DNA of 64,000 bases, taken from NCBI RefSeq assembly GCF_000716605.1, contig NZ_JNXE01000042.1, positions 62,001-126,000 of the forward strand, written 5' to 3'. The stretch is from Streptomyces sp. NRRL F-525. Lineage in GTDB: Bacteria; Actinomycetota; Actinomycetes; Streptomycetales; Streptomycetaceae. Positions 6,478 through 15,267 of this stretch are shown here, piece by piece. The notes beneath the pieces were generated by a model. That model was given only the letters and a program-made list of their open reading frames with translations. It was not told the origin of the DNA and did not search any database. How positions within the stretch are numbered: position 1 is the stretch's first letter; every line of letters starts with the position of its first letter. The position numbers and the translations under genes were made by a program.

Positions 6478-7566
6478 TTGCCCGGTATGGACGCCCCCAG
6501 AAAATTCGAGAAGCCGCCCGTACGGCCGTCGCCGCAGTCGTCGCCCGAGGGGTGTCTCGCCGTCGCCATCCGCGTCCCGGTGCGGATCGTCGTGCTCGTG
6601 CTCGTTGTGCCGGTGCGGCTGGTGTGGGACGGGCTGGTGGTCAGTGGGCGGTTCCTGTACCGGAGCGTGCTGCGGCCGGTGGCACGCGCGGTGTTCGTGT
6701 GGCCGTGGGTGGCGCTGTGGCGGTACGTCGTCGTGCCCCTCGCCAAGGCGCTCGGCCGGCTCACCAACCTCCTTGTCGTCGTGCCGCTCGTCTGGCTGTA
6801 CCGGTACGTGTTCACCCCGGTCGGGCACGGCCTCGCCTGGATCGCCCGGCAACTCGGGAGCGGGCTGGTGTGGGTCTACGCGCGCGTGCTCACTCCCGTC
6901 GGGCACGCGTGCGCGTGGGTGGTGAACGGGGTGGCCGCCGGCGTGGCCTGGCTCGGGCGGTATCTGTTCGTCGTGCCCGCCGGGTGGCTGTACGCCTGGG
7001 TCCTCGCGCCGGTCGGGCGCTCGATCGCCTGGTGCGGGCGGGGGTTCATGTGGTTGGTGCGGGCGGTCGGTACCGGGATCGGTGTCGTCCTGTACTGGAC
7101 CGCCCGGATTCTGCTCGTGCTGCCCGCGATCGGCCTCTGGCGCTGGGTGCTGACACCCGTCGGGCGCGTGCTCGCCGTCGTCGGGCGGGAGGTGTGGGAC
7201 GCCCTCGGGCACGCCTGGCGGATCGCCGGGCACATCTCGCTCGCCGTGGGGCGGGTCCTCGGGACCCTCTTCCGGTGGATCTTCGTCGAGCCCGTGAGCT
7301 GGGTGTACCGGACGGTCCTCACCCCGGTCGGACACGTCGTACGGGACCTGGTGCTGCGGCCCGCCGCCGAGGCCGCGCGCGCTGTGGGACGGGTCACCCG
7401 GCAGGTGCTGACCGCCGCGCGCGAGTCCGCCCGGCAGGCCCGTGCCGACTTCCGGCGGATGGTTTTCGGCGAGCCGCGGCAGCCGGAGCCGGTGGAGCGA
7501 CGGGAACCGATGGGCGACGAGACACGTACTCTTGGTAGAAGCACGACCGTTCTCACGAAGGACTAG
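6478..7566 (+). CDS. Hydrophobic repeat protein of unknown function
   Basis: I do not recognise a named family. The protein (362 residues from TTG 6478; an ATG at 6487 gives three fewer) is built from repeated hydrophobic segments that end in a motif like (Y/W)xxVLTPVGH: YRYVFTPVGHGLAW, YARVLTPVGHACAW, YAWVLAPVGRSIAW, WRWVLTPVGRVLAV and YRTVLTPVGHVVRD. The segments contain many Trp, Tyr and Arg, which is odd for ordinary transmembrane helices and suggests membrane-surface or re-entrant helices. A charged tail from about residue 315 is probably cytoplasmic. It ends 4 bp before the DUF2344 gene, so it probably belongs to the radical-SAM gene cluster and not to the inserted accessory genes. Confidence 0.7.
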   Translation: MPGMDAPRKFEKPPVRPSPQSSPEGCLAVAIRVPVRIVVLVLVVPVRLVWDGLVVSGRFLYRSVLRPVARAVFVWPWVALWRYVVVPLAKALGRLTNLLVVVPLVWLYRYVFTPVGHGLAWIARQLGSGLVWVYARVLTPVGHACAWVVNGVAAGVAWLGRYLFVVPAGWLYAWVLAPVGRSIAWCGRGFMWLVRAVGTGIGVVLYWTARILLVLPAIGLWRWVLTPVGRVLAVVGREVWDALGHAWRIAGHISLAVGRVLGTLFRWIFVEPVSWVYRTVLTPVGHVVRDLVLRPAAEAARAVGRVTRQVLTAARESARQARADFRRMVFGEPRQPEPVERREPMGDETRTLGRSTTVLTKD

Positions 7567-7570
7567 GACA

Positions 7571-8380
7571 CTGGGCAAGCGACAGCCCGAAGGCCCGCCG
7601 CCCGCACCCGCGGTGCAGCGCATCCGACTGCGCTACACCAAGCGCGGCCGCCTCCGGTTCACCAGCCACCGAGACTTCCAGCGCGCCTTCGAGCGTGCGC
7701 TGCGCCGCGCCGAGGTGCCGATGGCGTACTCGGCGGGGTTCACGCCGCATCCGAAGGTGTCGTACGCCAATGCCGCACCCACCGGCACGGGCAGTGAGGC
7801 GGAATACCTGGAGATCGCGCTCACCGCAGAGCGCGACCCCGGCACGCTGCGCGAGCTGCTCGACGAGTCGATGCCCGTGGGCCTCGACATCATCGACGCG
7901 GTCGAGGCCCGGACCTCCGGGCTCGCCGACCGGCTCACGGCTTCCGTGTGGGAGCTGCGGCTCGACGGGGTGGCGCCCGAGGACGCCGAGCGCGCGGTGG
8001 CCGCGTTCAACGCGGCCGAGAGCGTCGAGGTCCAGCGCATGGCCAAGAACGGCATGCGGACGTTCGACGCCCGCCCCGCCGTAGCGCATCTCGAGACGGT
8101 CGGTCCACAGGCTGATAGGCCTACCGACCAGGCCTGTGCGATACTGCGGCTGGTTGTTCGGCACGTGACGCCTGCCGTTCGACCCGACGACGTCCTGTCC
8201 GGTCTTCGCGCCGTGGCCGACCTGGCGCCGCCGGTCGCCGCAGCGGTGACCAGGCTGGCGCAGGGGCTGTTCGATGAAGAGACCGGCACGGTGACCGACC
8301 CGCTCGCGCCCGACCGCGAGGCAGCAGTGACCGGAAATTCCACGGTCGCCGAAGCTGCCGCCGCGAAGGCGCCGGCGTAG
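7571..8380 (+). CDS. DUF2344/TIGR03936 radical SAM-linked protein
   Basis: A protein of about 269 residues of the TIGR03936 family, whose members are encoded beside, or fused to, TIGR03960 radical SAM proteins. Characteristic sequences are RYTKRGRLRFTSHRDFQRAF near the N-terminus, GFTPHPKVSYANA and GTGSEAEYLEI. The conserved N-terminus begins at GKRQPEG, where the codon is CTG (7571); GAAGGA lies 8 nt upstream. An in-frame TTG at 7532 and GTG at 7442 are alternatives that would add unconserved residues. Function is unknown; a link to tRNA or RNA metabolism has been suggested by its neighbourhood with rne. It closely precedes the rne gene. Confidence 0.85.
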   Translation: MGKRQPEGPPPAPAVQRIRLRYTKRGRLRFTSHRDFQRAFERALRRAEVPMAYSAGFTPHPKVSYANAAPTGTGSEAEYLEIALTAERDPGTLRELLDESMPVGLDIIDAVEARTSGLADRLTASVWELRLDGVAPEDAERAVAAFNAAESVEVQRMAKNGMRTFDARPAVAHLETVGPQADRPTDQACAILRLVVRHVTPAVRPDDVLSGLRAVADLAPPVAAAVTRLAQGLFDEETGTVTDPLAPDREAAVTGNSTVAEAAAAKAPA

Positions 8381-8643
8381 GGAAGGTTCCGCGTAGGGAC
8401 CGATGTCGTAGCGCCGCCCTCGGACTCGGGAGCCACCTGGGTCGGGCAGCGCACCGACCACAAGACTTTCGCCAGGCCGTCCGCATCTGGGCGTACGGAA
8501 CCGGCGAGACAGGACACAGAGAGCTCCCGTGCGGCGCCCGCGCCCCGGACGGCGGCACCGCGCAACGCGCGAGCCGCGGACGTCACCGGCATCCCTGCCG
8601 GACCAGGCGCGGCGCCCGGGAGCCTGACGGGAGAAACGCCCGC
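8381..8643 (+). other. Long leader region upstream of rne
   Basis: The 263 bp between the DUF2344 stop and the rne ATG hold no plausible gene. GGGAGA lies about 10 nt before the ATG. RNase E genes elsewhere are autoregulated through long 5' leaders, so a regulatory leader is plausible, but I see no clear terminator, promoter boxes or conserved motif here. Confidence 0.35.
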
Positions 8644-11600
8644 ATGCTCGAACCGACCGAACCCGCAGAGGGTTCCGAACTGAACACCCCGAGCGACACG
8701 TTGCCGCCGCGCCGTAGGCGCCGCGCCGCGTCTCGCCCAGCGGGACCGCCGACCGGCGCCGAGGGCGCGGTCGAAAACAGCGCTCCGGCCATACCGGCCG
8801 AGGTGAGCGAGGCGGAAGAGAAGAGCGGGGCCGACGAGAGTGTCGGGGCACCCGCTGCCGTAGAGGCGCCTGTGGGGCCTGTGGCGGACGAGGCCGCGCC
8901 TGCCGGGCGGCCGCGTCGGCGTGCCACCCGGCGGGTGTCCGCGCCCGCCGGTGCGCCCGAGGCGAGTGCGGTGCCCGAGGCGGCCGAGATCGTGGTGCCG
9001 GCCGTTGCCGCCGCCGCGCCCGCCGCCGTGGAGGAGGCCGCGCCGGACGTCGTGTCCGATGAGGACGCCGCTCCCAAGCGCACCCGCCGTCGGGCCACGC
9101 GCCGGGTGACCGCGCCCGAGACCGTTGCCCCGGCTGCCGTGGCCGAGCCCGTGGAGGAGCCCGAGGCCGCGCCTGTCGCCGCCGAGGCGCCCGCCGCCGT
9201 AGAGGCTGTCGTGGAGGAAGAGGCTGCCGCGCCCGCCGGGCGTACGCGTCGGCGTGCCACCCGGAAGGTGTCGGCACCCGCCGGTGCGCCCGAGGCGGCC
9301 GAGAGCGTCGAAGCCGCCGCCGTGACCTCAGTGACCGAAGAAGTGACCGAAGGTTCCGCCGCTGCCGCGTCCGATGAGGATGCCGGGCCGCGTCGGAGCC
9401 GTCGTCGCGCCACGCGCCGTGTGTCCGCGCCTGCCGGGACGCCCGTGGGCGAGGAGGCCCCTGTGAACGACGAGACCACCGCGGACACCGCGGAGACGAA
9501 CACCCCTGCCGAGGCTCCCGCCGAGGACTCCGGGCCGCGTCGTCGGCGCCGGGCCGTGCGGACCGCCGCCGGCGGGTTCTCCGCGCCCGCGCCCAAGAAC
9601 GGGAACGCTGCCGAGGAGGAGGACGGTCCGCGTCGCCCGAGGCGGCCCGCTGTGGCCGTGTTCCAGGCGCCCGTCTTCACCGAGCCGATGTTCCAGACCC
9701 CGGAGCGCGCCGCCGCGGCCGCTGCCGCCGAGGCCGTGGAGGACGACGAGGAAGAAGTCGTCGTCGTAGCGGAGCCCGTCGTGGCGGAGGTTGTCGAGGA
9801 GGAGACCGGCGGGCGTCGTCGGCGTCGTCGTCGCGGTGCCGCCTTCGAGGCCGAGCCCGAGGCGCCCGCTGTCGTCGAGGCCGTCGTCGTGGAGGAGGAG
9901 CCCGAAGAGGCCGACGAGGCCGAGGACTCCGCCGACGGTGACGAGGCCGAGGAGACCGGTTCGCGCCGCCGCCGGCGGCGTGGTGGCCGGCGTCGTCGCC
10001 GTGGCGAGTCCGCCACCGGTGAGGACGAGGGCGAGGACGGCGAGGAGTACGCCGCCGAGCAGGTCGCCCAGGATGCCGAGGACACCGCCGAGCAGGTCGA
10101 GGAGGACGCCGAGGAGGCGGACGACGACCAGGGCGGTTCCGGGTCCAGCAGCAGCCGTCGCCGGCGCCGTCGGCGTCGTCGCGCCGGTGACTCGGGCGGC
10201 GAGAGCGAGGCGCCCGCGTCGGCGGACGACCCCGAGCGCACCGTCGTCAAGGTCCGCGAGCCGCGCGCCAAGAAGGACGACCACCCCAGTGACGAGGTGC
10301 AGTCCATCAAGGGCTCCACGCGTCTCGAGGCCAAGAAGCAGCGCCGCCGTGAAGGCCGCGAGCAGGGGCGCCGGCGCGTCCCGATCATCACCGAGGCGGA
10401 GTTCCTGGCCCGCCGCGAGGCCGTCGAGCGTGTGATGGTCGTCCGGCAGAGCGGTGAGCGCACGCAGATCGGCGTCCTGGAGGACGGCGTGCTCGTCGAG
10501 CACTACGTCAACAAGGAGCAGTCGACCTCGTACGTCGGCAACGTCTACCTGGGCAAGGTCCAGAACGTGCTGCCCTCCATGGAGGCCGCGTTCATCGACA
10601 TCGGCAAGGGGCGCAACGCCGTCCTGTACGCCGGTGAGGTCAACTTCGAGGCGCTCGGCATGGCCAACGGGCCGCGCCGCATCGAGTCCGCCCTGAAGTC
10701 CGGTCAGTCGGTCCTCGTGCAGGTCACGAAGGACCCGATCGGACACAAGGGTGCTCGCCTCACCAGCCAGGTCTCCCTCCCCGGTCGCTACCTCGTGTAC
10801 GTCCCCGAGGGCTCCATGACCGGCATCAGCCGCAAGCTGCCCGACACCGAGCGGGCCCGGCTGAAGACCATCCTCAAGAAGATCGTCCCCGAGGACGCGG
10901 GCGTCATCGTGCGCACCGCCGCCGAGGGCGCGAGCGAGGACGAGCTGCGCCGCGACGTCGAGCGGCTGCAGGCGCAGTGGGAGGACATCCAGAAGAAGGC
11001 GAAGAGCGGTGGCGGCTCGAACGCGCCGACCCTGCTCTACGGCGAGCCGGACATGACCGTCCGGGTCGTGCGCGACATCTTCAACGAGGACTTCACCAAG
11101 GTCATCGTCAGCGGTGACGAGGCGTGGGACACCATCCACGGCTACGTGGCGCACGTCGCCCCCGACCTCGCCGACCGGCTCTCCCGCTGGACCTCCGAGG
11201 TCGACGTCTTCGCGACGTACCGCATCGACGAGCAGCTGATGAAGGCGCTGGACCGCAAGGTCTGGCTGCCCAGCGGCGGTTCGCTGGTCATCGACAAGAC
11301 CGAAGCGATGATCGTGATCGACGTCAACACCGGCAAGTTCACCGGTCAGGGCGGCAACCTCGAAGAGACCGTGACCAGGAACAACCTGGAGGCGGCCGAG
11401 GAGATCGTGCGCCAGCTGCGGCTGCGCGACCTGGGCGGCATCGTCGTCATCGACTTCATCGACATGGTCCTGGAGTCCAACCGGGACCTGGTCCTGCGGC
11501 GGCTCCTGGAGTGCCTGGGACGCGACCGTACGAAGCACCAGGTCGCCGAGGTCACCTCGCTGGGCCTGGTCCAGATGACCCGCAAGCGCGTCGGACAGGG

Positions 11601-12639
11601 CCTGCTGGAGTCCTTCTCCGAGACCTGCGTCCACTGCAACGGCCGCGGTGTCATCGTGCACATGGAGCAGCCGACCTCGGTCGGTGGCGGCGGCAAGCGC
11701 AAGCGGCGCGGGCGCGGCGGTGACGGGACCGGGCAGGACGTCCACGACACGCACGAGCACGACCACGAGCACGATGTGGCCGACGACGAGGTCGAGACCG
11801 AGGCGGAGGTCGCCGCCGAGGTCGCCACGCCGGTTCCGTTCGCGGAGCCCGAGTTCCGGCCCGACGAGGACCTGTACAGCAGCGCCGCCGAGGCGGAGGC
11901 CGCGGCCACCCGTGGTGGGCGTTCGCGGCGCCGGACGAGCCGGCGGGCGTCGGCTCCGGCCGGTGCGCCGCGGGGCGAGCGGCAGTCGCGCGAGGTGCGT
12001 GAGGAGGCCGAGCCGGCCGCTGTCGCGCAGGCCGAGCCCGTCGCCGTTGAGGACCCGGTTGTCGAGGCTCCGGTCACTGTCGAAGCCCCTGTGGTCGACG
12101 AGGCTCCCGTTGTCGACGATGCAGCGCCCAAGGGCCGTACGCGTCGGCGTGCGACCCGTAAGGCGACCGCGCCCGCCGGTTCGCCGGCCGGGTCCGAGGA
12201 GGCCGCCGTCGTGACGGTCACCGAGGCCGCCGCGCCGGTCGTCGTCGAGGCGCCCGCGCCCGTCGAGCAGCCCGAGGCGCCCGCCGAGAGCGCGGCTCCG
12301 GCCCGCCCGCGGCGTCGTGCCGTGCGCAAGGCGACCGCGCCCACCGCGTCCGAGGAGGCGGCCGTGACGGTCGTACCGTCGGCCGTGGTGGAGGAAGCGC
12401 CGGTCGCTGAGGCCGAGGCGGACGCTCCGGCCAAGAAGACGGCCGCGCGCAAGGCCGCCAAGAAGGCCCCGGCGAAGAAGGCGGTCGCCAAGAAGACGGC
12501 GGCCACCAAGACCGCGGCCAAGAAGACGGCCGCGAAGAAGACGACGGCCAAGAAGGCCGCCAAGACCACGTCGAAGAAGACCGCGGCGGCGGAGCAGACG
12601 AGCCCGTCCTCCGTTACCGCCTCCACCGACGAGGGCTGA
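8644..12639 (+). CDS. rne: Ribonuclease E/G family endoribonuclease
   Basis: A 1331-residue RNase E/G, main endoribonuclease for mRNA decay and rRNA processing. The catalytic core spans about 580-1010: S1 RNA-binding domain after [20 protein letters not shown] (about 627-646), the Mg-binding strand [16 protein letters not shown] (about 884-899), DFIDM, and the zinc-link CVHCNGRG near 995. As in other actinobacterial enzymes the core is flanked by long disordered arms. The N-terminal arm is acidic with Arg clusters; both arms carry copies of an [17 protein letters not shown] motif, and the last 70 residues are histone H1-like KKTAAKK repeats. The arms probably scaffold a degradosome or bind RNA. 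A 9-bp stem-loop follows the stop. Confidence 0.95.
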   Translation: MLEPTEPAEGSELNTPSDTLPPRRRRRAASRPAGPPTGAEGAVENSAPAIPAEVSEAEEKSGADESVGAPAAVEAPVGPVADEAAPAGRPRRRATRRVSAPAGAPEASAVPEAAEIVVPAVAAAAPAAVEEAAPDVVSDEDAAPKRTRRRATRRVTAPETVAPAAVAEPVEEPEAAPVAAEAPAAVEAVVEEEAAAPAGRTRRRATRKVSAPAGAPEAAESVEAAAVTSVTEEVTEGSAAAASDEDAGPRRSRRRATRRVSAPAGTPVGEEAPVNDETTADTAETNTPAEAPAEDSGPRRRRRAVRTAAGGFSAPAPKNGNAAEEEDGPRRPRRPAVAVFQAPVFTEPMFQTPERAAAAAAAEAVEDDEEEVVVVAEPVVAEVVEEETGGRRRRRRRGAAFEAEPEAPAVVEAVVVEEEPEEADEAEDSADGDEAEETGSRRRRRRGGRRRRRGESATGEDEGEDGEEYAAEQVAQDAEDTAEQVEEDAEEADDDQGGSGSSSSRRRRRRRRRAGDSGGESEAPASADDPERTVVKVREPRAKKDDHPSDEVQSIKGSTRLEAKKQRRREGREQGRRRVPIITEAEFLARREAVERVMVVRQSGERTQIGVLEDGVLVEHYVNKEQSTSYVGNVYLGKVQNVLPSMEAAFIDIGKGRNAVLYAGEVNFEALGMANGPRRIESALKSGQSVLVQVTKDPIGHKGARLTSQVSLPGRYLVYVPEGSMTGISRKLPDTERARLKTILKKIVPEDAGVIVRTAAEGASEDELRRDVERLQAQWEDIQKKAKSGGGSNAPTLLYGEPDMTVRVVRDIFNEDFTKVIVSGDEAWDTIHGYVAHVAPDLADRLSRWTSEVDVFATYRIDEQLMKALDRKVWLPSGGSLVIDKTEAMIVIDVNTGKFTGQGGNLEETVTRNNLEAAEEIVRQLRLRDLGGIVVIDFIDMVLESNRDLVLRRLLECLGRDRTKHQVAEVTSLGLVQMTRKRVGQGLLESFSETCVHCNGRGVIVHMEQPTSVGGGGKRKRRGRGGDGTGQDVHDTHEHDHEHDVADDEVETEAEVAAEVATPVPFAEPEFRPDEDLYSSAAEAEAAATRGGRSRRRTSRRASAPAGAPRGERQSREVREEAEPAAVAQAEPVAVEDPVVEAPVTVEAPVVDEAPVVDDAAPKGRTRRRATRKATAPAGSPAGSEEAAVVTVTEAAAPVVVEAPAPVEQPEAPAESAAPARPRRRAVRKATAPTASEEAAVTVVPSAVVEEAPVAEAEADAPAKKTAARKAAKKAPAKKAVAKKTAATKTAAKKTAAKKTTAKKAAKTTSKKTAAAEQTSPSSVTASTDEG

Positions 12640-12644
12640 ACCCA

Positions 12645-12685
12645 GGGGGTGTGCGGCCGGTCCATGTGATCGGTCGCACACCCGC
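12645..12685 (+). terminator. Stem-loop after rne
   Basis: GGGTGTGCG (12647-12655) pairs perfectly with CGCACACCC (12675-12683), and a second 3-bp stem lies inside the 19-nt loop. It starts 8 bp after the rne stop. No U-tract follows, as is common for streptomycete terminators. Confidence 0.65.
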
Positions 12686-12734
12686 AGGGGCCCGGTTTGA
12701 CCCGTTCGGCTGCGGCCCCGTAACCTTGACTGTC

Positions 12735-12757
12735 GGCGTGTCCACTGGTGACACGCC
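12735..12757 (+). promoter_or_regulatory. Hairpin in the rplU leader
   Basis: GGCGTGTC and GACACGCC form a perfect 8-bp stem with a 7-nt loop, 113 bp before the rplU start. A TTGACT box (12726-12731) ends 3 bp upstream of the stem. There is no U-tract, so this is more likely an operator-like or mRNA leader element than a terminator. Ribosomal protein leaders often bind their own product; that is inference here. Confidence 0.4.
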
Positions 12758-12869
12758 ACATCCCCGTAAACCTCTTCCTCCCGGGCGTGTTCCGCCGGGA
12801 GAGGCCGTCTGCTCCGCAGGGCGGCTGGACTGCGGGGGTGCCGTCCCTGAGCTAGAGAGTGAGATCCGC

Positions 12870-13190
12870 GTGTACGCCATCGTGCGCAGCGGTGGTCGCC
12901 AGCACAAGGTTGCTGTCGGCGACATCGTTGAGGTTGACAAGATTTCCACTGCCAAGGTTGGCGACACGGTCGAGCTCTCGACCCTGCTCGTTGTCGACGG
13001 CGACGCTGTGACCAGCGACCCGTGGGTGCTGGCCGGCATCAAGGTCCAGGCCGAGATCGTGGACCACCACAAGGGCGTCAAGATCGACATCCTTCGGTAC
13101 AAGAACAAGACCGGTTACCGCCGTCGTCAGGGCCACCGCCAGCAGTACACGGCGATCAAGGTCACTGAGATCCCCGCGGCTGCGAAGTAA
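12870..13190 (+). CDS. rplU: 50S ribosomal protein bL21
   Basis: A 106-residue large-subunit protein that binds 23S rRNA. The N-terminus [17 protein letters not shown] and the C-terminal [19 protein letters not shown] are diagnostic for bL21. The GTG at 12870 was chosen because it starts the conserved domain and follows GAGAGTGAG; the open frame upstream is leader sequence. It is followed 14 bp later by rpmA, the usual rplU-rpmA-obgE order. Confidence 0.97.
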   Translation: MYAIVRSGGRQHKVAVGDIVEVDKISTAKVGDTVELSTLLVVDGDAVTSDPWVLAGIKVQAEIVDHHKGVKIDILRYKNKTGYRRRQGHRQQYTAIKVTEIPAAAK

Positions 13191-13204
13191 GGGACTGAGG
13201 AGAG

Positions 13205-13459
13205 ATGGCACACAAGAAGGGCGCATCGTCCACCCGGAACGGTCGCGACTCCAATGCCCAGCGGCTCGGCGTGAAGCGCTTCGGCGGTCAGGTCGTCAAC
13301 GCTGGTGAGATCCTGGTCCGCCAGCGCGGCACCCACTTCCACCCCGGTTCGGGCGTCGGCCGTGGCGGCGACGACACGCTGTTCGCGCTGAACGCCGGTG
13401 CGGTGGAGTTCGGTACGCACCGTGGCCGCAAGGTCGTGAACATCGTTCCGGTCGCCTGA
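13205..13459 (+). CDS. rpmA: 50S ribosomal protein bL27
   Basis: An 84-residue protein whose N-terminal tail reaches the peptidyl-transferase centre. The start [19 protein letters not shown] is typical of organisms in which bL27 needs no N-terminal processing. GAGGAGAG precedes the ATG. Forms an operon with rplU; a strong terminator at 13518 separates it from obgE. Confidence 0.97.
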   Translation: MAHKKGASSTRNGRDSNAQRLGVKRFGGQVVNAGEILVRQRGTHFHPGSGVGRGGDDTLFALNAGAVEFGTHRGRKVVNIVPVA

Positions 13460-13471
13460 CACATCAGGTAG

Positions 13472-13502
13472 CTGATTCAGGCAACTGATTCAGGCAACTG
13501 AT
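13472..13502. repeat. 13-bp tandem repeat after rpmA
   Basis: CTGATTCAGGCAA occurs twice in direct succession (13472-13484, 13485-13497) and a third, partial copy CTGAT follows. The unit is short and lies between the rpmA stop and its terminator. A function is not evident; slippage is the likely origin. Confidence 0.7.
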
Positions 13503-13517
13503 CGGAAGCTTTCGCGA

Positions 13518-13557
13518 GGCGGACCTCACTTCCCTTCCGGGAAGCGGGTCCGCCTTT
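13518..13557 (+). terminator. Terminator between rpmA and obgE
   Basis: GGCGGACC (13518-13525) pairs with GGTCCGCC (13547-13554), with an inner CTTCCC/GGGAAG stem and a following TTT. It would end the rplU-rpmA transcript and implies a separate obgE promoter or partial read-through. Confidence 0.8.
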
Positions 13558-13605
13558 CGCGTGTTGACCTAGAAACACTGTTGTACGTAACTGGAGGCAC
13601 ATCCC

Positions 13606-15042
13606 ATGACCACCTTCGTGGACCGCGTCGAGCTGCATGTCGCCGCGGGTAACGGAGGCCACGGCTGTGCCTCCGTCCACCGTGAGAAGTTCAAGCCGCT
13701 CGGCGGCCCGGACGGCGGCAACGGCGGAAGGGGTGGGGATGTCATCCTCATCGTCGACCAGTCCGTGACCACGCTGCTCGACTACCACCACTCCCCGCAC
13801 CGCAAGGCCACCAACGGCAAGCCCGGCGAGGGCGGCAACCGCTCCGGCAAGGACGGCACGGACCTGGTCCTGCCGGTGCCGGACGGCACGGTCGTGATGG
13901 ACGGCGCGGGCAATGTCCTCGCCGACCTCGTCGGCCACGGCACGTCGTACATCGCCGCGCAGGGCGGCCGGGGCGGTCTCGGCAACGCGGCGCTGGCCTC
14001 GGCCCGCCGCAAGGCCCCCGGCTTCGCGCTCCTCGGCGTCCCCGGTGACCTCCGGGACATCGTCCTGGAGTTGAAGACGGTCGCCGACGTGGCGCTGGTC
14101 GGCTACCCGAGCGCCGGCAAGTCCTCGCTGATCTCCGTGCTGAGCGCGGCCAAGCCCAAGATCGCCGACTACCCCTTCACGACCCTGGTTCCGAACCTCG
14201 GCGTGGTGACGGCCGGCGAGACGGTCTACACGATCGCCGACGTGCCCGGCCTCATCCCCGGCGCGAGCCAGGGCAAGGGTCTCGGCCTGGAGTTCCTGCG
14301 CCACGTCGAGCGGTGCAGCGTCCTCGTGCACATCCTGGACACCGCGACGCTGGAGTCCGAGCGCGACCCGATCTCCGACCTCGACATGATCGAGGAGGAG
14401 CTGAAGCAGTACGGCGGCCTCGACCGGCGTCCGCGCATGGTCGTCCTGAACAAGATCGACGTACCGGACGGCAAGGACCTGGCCGAGATGGTGCGCCCCG
14501 ACCTGGAGGCGCGCGGCTACCGTGTCTTCGAGGTGTCGGCGGTCGCGCACACGGGACTGCGTGAACTCTCCTTCGCGCTCGCGGAGTTGATCGCCGCCTC
14601 GCGCGCCGCGAAGCCGCAGGAGGAGGCGACCCGGATCGTCATCCGCCCGAAGGCGGTCGACGACAGCGGCTTCACCGTCGTACAGGAGGAGGACGGCCTC
14701 TTCCGCGTGCGCGGTGAGAAGCCCGAACGCTGGGTCCGCCAGACCGACTTCAGCAACGACGAGGCCGTCGGCTACCTCGCCGACCGCCTCAACCGCCTCG
14801 GCGTCGAGCAGTCCCTGATGAAGGCGGGCGCCCGCTCCGGCGACGGCGTCGCGATCGGCCCCGAGGACAACGCGGTCGTCTTCGACTGGGAGCCGACGGT
14901 GATGGCCGGCGCGGAGATGCTCGGCCGCCGCGGCGAGGACCACCGCTTCGAGGCCCCGCGCCCGGCGGCACAGCGCCGCCGCGACAACCAGGCCGAGCGG
15001 GACGAGGCGACCCAGGAGTTCAACGACTTCAAGCCGTTCTGA
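13606..15042 (+). CDS. obgE: Obg family GTPase (ribosome assembly, growth control)
   Basis: A 478-residue Obg/CgtA GTPase. Residues 1-158 are the glycine-rich Obg fold ([28 protein letters not shown]). The G domain follows: G1 GYPSAGKSS (about 167), G2/switch I YPFTT, G3 DVPG, G4 NKID and G5 SA. The OCT domain (about 345-430) contains the [11 protein letters not shown] segment. The protein acts in late 50S assembly and in (p)ppGpp-linked growth control; in Streptomyces it has been tied to the onset of aerial growth. Length is typical. Confidence 0.97.
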   Translation: MTTFVDRVELHVAAGNGGHGCASVHREKFKPLGGPDGGNGGRGGDVILIVDQSVTTLLDYHHSPHRKATNGKPGEGGNRSGKDGTDLVLPVPDGTVVMDGAGNVLADLVGHGTSYIAAQGGRGGLGNAALASARRKAPGFALLGVPGDLRDIVLELKTVADVALVGYPSAGKSSLISVLSAAKPKIADYPFTTLVPNLGVVTAGETVYTIADVPGLIPGASQGKGLGLEFLRHVERCSVLVHILDTATLESERDPISDLDMIEEELKQYGGLDRRPRMVVLNKIDVPDGKDLAEMVRPDLEARGYRVFEVSAVAHTGLRELSFALAELIAASRAAKPQEEATRIVIRPKAVDDSGFTVVQEEDGLFRVRGEKPERWVRQTDFSNDEAVGYLADRLNRLGVEQSLMKAGARSGDGVAIGPEDNAVVFDWEPTVMAGAEMLGRRGEDHRFEAPRPAAQRRRDNQAERDEATQEFNDFKPF

Positions 15043-15122
15043 TCGACCTGTCCGGCGCCTCTTCCGGGCCGGTGATCGTCCGTCAGGCGTGAAGATCATT
15101 CGCCGCCGTGACCAAAGTGGCT

Positions 15123-15153
15123 GAGACCCGTTGCTCTCGGAGTAACGGGTCTC
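15123..15153 (+). terminator. Terminator after obgE
   Basis: GAGACCCGTT (15123-15132) and AACGGGTCTC (15144-15153) form a perfect 10-bp stem with an 11-nt loop; TTG follows. It separates obgE from phoD. Confidence 0.8.
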
Positions 15154-15267
15154 TTGCTGTGCGCTTGTTTGTCATGGACGCGATACTTACTGTTCAACGG
15201 GCGGGACTCCGCGCACTGTGAGGCTTCCAAGTGACCCAAGAGGCCAACGTCGCAAGGGAGTTCACCG

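Noticed and set aside
5689..7623. Open frame of 644 codons on the minus strand over the acetyltransferases and the repeat protein
   Set aside because: Composition is His/Pro/Arg-rich and it spans several plus-strand genes; no ribosome site or homology.
9328..12759. Open frame of 1143 codons antisense to rne
   Set aside because: It mirrors rne with codon bias reversed, is Gly/Arg/Leu low complexity and has no domain. GC-rich third positions keep antisense frames open.
15180..15267. PHO boxes upstream of phoD
   Set aside because: Single GTTCAAC (15192) and GTTCACC next to the start exist, but not the 11-bp direct repeats that PhoP needs.
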